Positions 14,650-18,165 of a stretch of DNA of 18,165 nt are shown one piece after another; within the stretch, counting starts at the first letter, position 1; every line of letters starts with the position of its first letter. Position numbers and translations under genes: made by a program. The notes under the pieces were generated by a model. That model did not search any database, was not told the origin of the DNA, and saw nothing but the letters and a program-made list of their open reading frames with translations. The stretch is taken from NCBI RefSeq assembly GCF_000272405.2, contig NZ_AJZM02000098.1:1-18165 (forward strand). The letters run 5' to 3'. Source of the stretch: Vibrio tasmaniensis 1F-187. GTDB lineage: Bacteria; Pseudomonadota; Gammaproteobacteria; Enterobacterales; Vibrionaceae.

Positions 14650-16610
14650 GAGGCTATGCCTTTTGGTAGAGTGACGATAAAAGTAGTGCCTTGGTGTTCA
14701 ACCGATTCCACGTGAATCGAGCCGCCAAAGTCTTTTATGATGTTGTATGCGATAGACAAACCGAGCCCAAGCCCCTTACCTGTTGTCTTGCGGGTATAAA
14801 ATGGGTCAAACAGATGCGGAATGTCCTCTTCAGGTATCCCTAACCCGTTGTCCATCACCAAAATCTGAATGGTATTCGAATGCTCTTGAGTAGAGATGCT
14901 GAGCTCTGGTTGCTCTCTATATTCGATGGCATCCAGAGCATTGCTGATCAAATTCACCAGAACCTGTTCTAAGCGAATGCTGTTAGCTCGAACCGTCTGG
15001 CTACTTTGGGGCGAATACAGAATCGACACAGCGCTCTGTCGGGTTTCAAACAGGTCAATCGCATCACCAATCACCTTCTCCAGTTCTACGTTATCAATCT
15101 TGCCATCGCTCTTACGTGAGAAGGCCTTTAGGTGACGAGTTATCGCTGCCACTTTATCTAACAAGACCTCGATCTTTTTCAGGTTCTCTTCTGCCCTGTC
15201 AGGCCTTTGCTTGCCTAACCATAATTGAGCACTTCGAACGTGACTGTTTACTGCCGTCAGAGGTTGATTGATCTCGTGCGTGATCCCGACACTTAATTGT
15301 CCCAACGCGGCTAATTTTCCGGCTTGGATTAACTCGTCTTGAGTCACTCGTAGTTTGGCTTCGGCTAAGGTGCGTTCTTCAACCTCTGCCTCTAATTTTC
15401 GATTGGTTTGCTTAACGACTTTGGCCGTGGTCTGGAATACCTTTAGGTACTTGGCCATTTGCGTCACTTCGTCTTTGCCACGAATAGAAACTTCGGTATC
15501 CAGATGACCGGTAGAAATCGCGAACATGTTGTCTTTGAGCTGTAAAAGCCTTTCTAAAATACTCTTACGCACGTAGAACCACGAAATGGCAGCGGCAGCC
15601 AACACGCTAAACAGAGAAAGAAAAAGAGAGAGTGGTTGGTTCGATTGTAAAGACAGCTGCGCCAGCTGAATCGATTGGTCAATATTGCTATTCACCTTGC
15701 TGGTGTTGCTTTCGATCTGCACGGTTAACTGATTCAAATGTTCACGGCTGTTTTGCAGGAAATATTGCTCTTGATAGAGATGATCGAGCGCTTTGTTTTT
15801 CATCCCATACAAGCTGCTATCACTAGAGGCGAGGTTATAGATCACTGTGAGTTGATGATCTAATTCAGGAAAATCACTTCTTAAATCACCACTGACCCAG
15901 AGCTTCCACCACTCTTCCCCGACTTGCTCTAGACGGTAGCTAGTGTAATCGAGCTCATTAAAGCTTGAGTCGTTATACAGCTTCTCTACCAAGCCTAATT
16001 GGTAATAAAGCAGAGACTTCAACTGGGTATATTGGATTTGATCTTTGGCTGACTCAGGCAAACTGTCGAGTGAATCACTGGCTTGCTGCAATAGAGGATA
16101 AAAGCCCTCAAGCAAATTACGAAGTTCTTGATTGAGTTGTTCTGACTCAATCTCACTTTGATACAACAGGCTCAGACTATTATTAACTTGGGTGATAAGA
16201 TCTTTAAAATAGGCGTGATAATCAGGAAACTGAACCATAACGCTATTCATCACTGAAATGGCCTCTTCAATTTTAAGCATCGCCTGCTTACGTTCTAGAT
16301 TAGATTCAGCGTCACTGAGCTGAGATGAGGTCGTGATAATCACACGCACCATATCATTGAGGCGTGCAGCGTTATCTAAGGCGGGGATTTCACTCTCTTT
16401 TAATTCGACAAGGCGTTGGTTTAAATCGGCAAAGGTGAAGCTCGATACAACTGACAGGAAGATGGTGGTCATCGATAACATAGCCAATGCCAACACCAAG
16501 CGCAGTTCAATGCCTTTCCAACCAAACCACTTACGACGCGGAATTTTGATCGAAAACGGGCGTTCAAAACTGTCTTTGTTTTCTATCACCTCGGAGACAT
16601 GACTACTCAC
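14646..16610 (-). CDS. Membrane sensor histidine kinase (PgtB/DctB-like)
   Basis: This is a histidine kinase of about 654 residues. It has one membrane segment at about 37-60, a long helical periplasmic region (about 61-325) rich in Leu, Ser, Gln and Glu without a recognised ligand pocket, and a second membrane segment at about 326-347. A HAMP-like linker and coiled coil (to about 420) follow. The dimerisation domain carries phospho-acceptor His445 in GITHEINQPLTAV, and the ATPase domain has NLISNALDAI, DNGLGIP and GKGLGLGLS. The HEINQPL form is typical of the DctB/PgtB group. GTG at 16610 is preferred because AAGGTGGAG is 6 bases upstream; GTG 16619 has its purine tract touching the codon. 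It is the first gene of an operon with the response regulator, with a 4-base overlap. The signal is unknown; a phosphorylated metabolite is plausible. Confidence 0.88.
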   Translation of the reverse strand: MSSHVSEVIENKDSFERPFSIKIPRRKWFGWKGIELRLVLALAMLSMTTIFLSVVSSFTFADLNQRLVELKESEIPALDNAARLNDMVRVIITTSSQLSDAESNLERKQAMLKIEEAISVMNSVMVQFPDYHAYFKDLITQVNNSLSLLYQSEIESEQLNQELRNLLEGFYPLLQQASDSLDSLPESAKDQIQYTQLKSLLYYQLGLVEKLYNDSSFNELDYTSYRLEQVGEEWWKLWVSGDLRSDFPELDHQLTVIYNLASSDSSLYGMKNKALDHLYQEQYFLQNSREHLNQLTVQIESNTSKVNSNIDQSIQLAQLSLQSNQPLSLFLSLFSVLAAAAISWFYVRKSILERLLQLKDNMFAISTGHLDTEVSIRGKDEVTQMAKYLKVFQTTAKVVKQTNRKLEAEVEERTLAEAKLRVTQDELIQAGKLAALGQLSVGITHEINQPLTAVNSHVRSAQLWLGKQRPDRAEENLKKIEVLLDKVAAITRHLKAFSRKSDGKIDNVELEKVIGDAIDLFETRQSAVSILYSPQSSQTVRANSIRLEQVLVNLISNALDAIEYREQPELSISTQEHSNTIQILVMDNGLGIPEEDIPHLFDPFYTRKTTGKGLGLGLSIAYNIIKDFGGSIHVESVEHQGTTFIVTLPKGIAS

Positions 16611-17022
16611 TCGCTCCACCTTCTCTCATCATAAAATCAACAGGATCCGTCAATGATTCAATCAGTTAGGTGGTTTACCTATTTGATCTTACATCTAATA
16701 GCTTTAGTAAAACTATTAAACGAAGAGTAATCATTAACATTTCACATAAGATATCATAACAATTATTTTATAAAGCTTGCGTGGTCTATTTTGCGATAAT
16801 AGAAAGTGACCGCACCGACAGAAACGTGATTACTTTATCAATCCCTGTCGGAGGACATTTTAGTTTGAGCACTTCCAATAACGTCTGATCATTTATCATA
16901 GAGATTGATCGTATTGGGCTTATTATTCGCAAAACGGTCTTGAGTCTAAACTTTCAGACAAATTAGCAATAATGGAAAATCATTGAGTCTCGCAGTGTAG
17001 GACACTACCTATGTCGAAATAG
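16611..17022. other. Gene-free, AT-rich stretch upstream of the kinase
   Basis: This is 412 bp with many stops in all frames. It contains a 7-bp inverted repeat CCGACAG (16815-16821) and CTGTCGG (16845-16851), separated by 23 bp. It must also hold the kinase promoter, but no confident -35/-10 or sigma54 element was recognised. The right part may be decayed sequence of the gene remnant that follows. Confidence 0.4.
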
Positions 17023-17253
17023 GATGGATGTATCGATCGCAAGACAATCTTAGATGGCAAATATGCCAAGGCCTTGCACAAAGGTACTTACGAGAAACTC
17101 TCTGAAGCATACCGTTATTTACTCTTGAAATGGCTACCAGACAGTGGGTTTGAACTGCGAGACCAACCATGCTTTGAGGTGTACCTGAATCGAGACCCAA
17201 GACGAACTAAACCTGAGAATTTGAAAACCGAAATCTATATTCCGATCAAGTAA
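17023..17253 (+). pseudogene. C-terminal remnant of a GyrI-like / AraC effector-binding domain protein
   Basis: The frame from just after a TAG (17020-17022) to TAA (17251-17253) encodes 76 residues with no ATG, GTG or plausible TTG start. The translation contains ALHKGTYEKLSEAYRYLL, then KWLPDSGFELRDQPCFEVYL, NRDPRRTKPENLKTEIYIPI and a final Lys. This is the well-known C-terminal half of the GyrI-like effector domain found at the end of AraC-family regulators and in gyrase-inhibitor-like proteins. The DNA-binding part and first half of the domain are absent, and upstream frames are closed. It is therefore a headless remnant, with a well-preserved body that suggests recent loss. A functional short protein is unlikely. 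Confidence 0.78.
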
Positions 17254-17296
17254 CTGAGAGAGCTTCCCTTAAGTCAAATCAATCACGGCTGGCTCA

Positions 17297-17381
17297 TTTT
17301 TGCCCCAAAATGATTTGCAAGTTGGGCCATAGCGAATGATGGAATTCTGATTATGGAATACTTAAGCTAATGGGGCAAAAA
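17297..17381. repeat. 85-bp element bounded by perfect 11-bp inverted repeats
   Basis: TTTTTGCCCCA (17297-17307) and TGGGGCAAAAA (17371-17381) are exact inverted repeats around 63 bp. The structure sits between the gene remnant and the HEPN-like gene. It could be a small non-autonomous element or a long-loop hairpin after the HEPN-like gene. No flanking target duplication is obvious. Confidence 0.5.
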
Positions 17382-17423
17382 GCAAGACCTGAACCTAGTC
17401 ACTGTATTAAATACCCATTTACA

Positions 17424-18083
17424 TTAGTTGTTTTCCAAAGGCGTCAACACACTCAATATATCCACACAATAAACATACGCTTCAAATGCTTGGTACAAAT
17501 TATCTTTAGGTACAGTGGCTATCCTCCCGTGAACTAAATCATTTCTGACATCCTGCCCTTTCACTTTATAAATACAAGAGTTAAGCCTTTTTCTTTGAGC
17601 ACCAGTTACTGTCGATATATTACTTAGAAACTTAATCTGTGCCGATATAGAAGGCATCATATTCCCATGCGGTAGCTCTTGCAATTCAGACGCAATGAAT
17701 AGTTTGCAGTCCAAACATTTAGAACGCCCTTCTAAAAATTCAGTCAATTCTGGCATCTTTTGCGACTCATTAGCCAGTTTATCTAAATAGTGTGCAATCG
17801 CTGACTCCAAAGCAGAATTCAATATATAAAAGGCTTTAACATCTTCACCTCTATCTCTCGCAATACAAGCTTGGCCATGAAGCTTTTCAAAAAGATGCAA
17901 ACTTTCGCTAGTTAGAACATTATGGATTTGTTCTGGGTTTAAGACTTGCTTCGACAGAATGCTAGCGACAGATAAGCTTCCCATACTGAAATGTAACGTA
18001 CTGTTTAGGCGATCATTATTATGCGTATACTGCTCAATGGACACGTTTCCGAGATCATCTTCAGCCAACTCCGCTATTCTCAT
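17424..18083 (-). CDS. Hypothetical protein with HEPN-like R-N-x3-H motif, possibly 5'-truncated
   Basis: I do not recognise a named family for this 219-residue soluble, mostly helical protein. The segment DVRNDLVHGR (Arg180, Asn181, His185) matches the R-x4-6-H signature of HEPN domains, with Asn after Arg as in RNase-active members. Upstream, VKAFYILNSALESAIAHYLDKL (about 82-103) looks like the first long HEPN helix, and NLYQAFEAYVYCVDIL like the last. A C-x2-C pair is at 123/126. HEPN proteins are often toxins or anti-phage RNases, but some are inactive, so function is open. The ATG at 18083 lacks a clear ribosome site, and the frame continues without a stop to the right edge, so the true N-terminus may lie outside. 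Composition is more AT-rich than the core, and it borders repeats, which fits acquired DNA. Confidence 0.6.
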   Translation of the reverse strand: MRIAELAEDDLGNVSIEQYTHNNDRLNSTLHFSMGSLSVASILSKQVLNPEQIHNVLTSESLHLFEKLHGQACIARDRGEDVKAFYILNSALESAIAHYLDKLANESQKMPELTEFLEGRSKCLDCKLFIASELQELPHGNMMPSISAQIKFLSNISTVTGAQRKRLNSCIYKVKGQDVRNDLVHGRIATVPKDNLYQAFEAYVYCVDILSVLTPLENN

Positions 18084-18143
18084 AGTAGGTTCTGCAATTT
18101 TGATCTTTAATATTAATTCATTGACAAAATTTAAGCAGAAGTC

Positions 18144-18165
18144 TGATCCGCACCAGAAGTTTTGG
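18144..18165 (+). mobile_element. Putative insertion-sequence terminal repeat (right edge)
   Basis: These last 22 bases start TGATCCGCACC and end TTTTGG. They are the exact inverted copy of bases 2-23, and the match runs to the window's last base. The element body would extend to the right, outside the window. Identity with the left copy suggests the same end of the same element, facing outward on both sides, or an assembly overlap. Confidence 0.45.

Noticed and set aside
17009..17200. Minus-strand 63-residue open frame
   Set aside because: It is the antisense shadow of the GyrI-like remnant on the plus strand.
17297..17381. Integron attC-type site
   Set aside because: The inverted repeats lack the core sites and bulged-arm layout of Vibrio attC repeats, and no cassette array is present.

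Overview
The window looks like about 18 kb of a marine gammaproteobacterial genome, most likely a Vibrio. Codon use and moderate GC fit this, as do OmpW, GlgC next to a small HPF-type protein, and a phosphonate-type ABC operon beside a PgtB/PgtA-like two-component pair. No rRNA, tRNA, CRISPR array or complete insertion sequence was seen.

Layout. Left part (1-3660): a cupin gene cut by the left edge; a short-chain dehydrogenase (SDR) divergent from an HxlR-type regulator; then a LysR regulator divergent from a second, highly expressed-looking SDR. Each divergent spacer holds a plausible operator for its own regulator. Middle (3755-7875): ompW on the minus strand with a perfect FNR-type box upstream, then on the plus strand glgC (ADP-glucose pyrophosphorylase), an HPF/RaiA-family ribosome hibernation protein and a HAD-IIB sugar-phosphatase-like protein.

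Core (7833-16610, all minus strand): a sensor kinase and an NtrC-family response regulator (4-bp overlap), a secreted glycerophosphodiester phosphodiesterase (GDPD), and the phosphonate-type ABC operon phnD-phnC-phnE-phnE. Both the GDPD gene and phnD are preceded by a sigma54-type -24/-12 element. At nearly the same distance upstream of each (76 and 78 bp) lies a shared 16-bp motif of the form GGGTCAT-N3-TGTCCC; phnD has a second copy. The simplest reading is a self-contained regulon: the kinase senses a signal, the regulator binds the boxes, and sigma54 promoters drive a periplasmic phosphodiesterase and an organophosphorus uptake system. The regulator's sigma54-contact loop is unusual (GSFTSA instead of GAFTGA).

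Right part (16611-18165): accessory-looking DNA. It holds a headless C-terminal fragment of a GyrI-like/AraC-effector domain, an 85-bp structure bounded by perfect 11-bp inverted repeats, and an unrecognised gene with a HEPN-like R-N-x3-H motif whose frame is open to the right edge. The two window ends carry the same 22-bp sequence in inverted orientation, starting TGATCC and resembling an IS3-family terminal repeat. The window may therefore be the stretch between two copies of one insertion sequence, with the cupin gene interrupted by the left copy.
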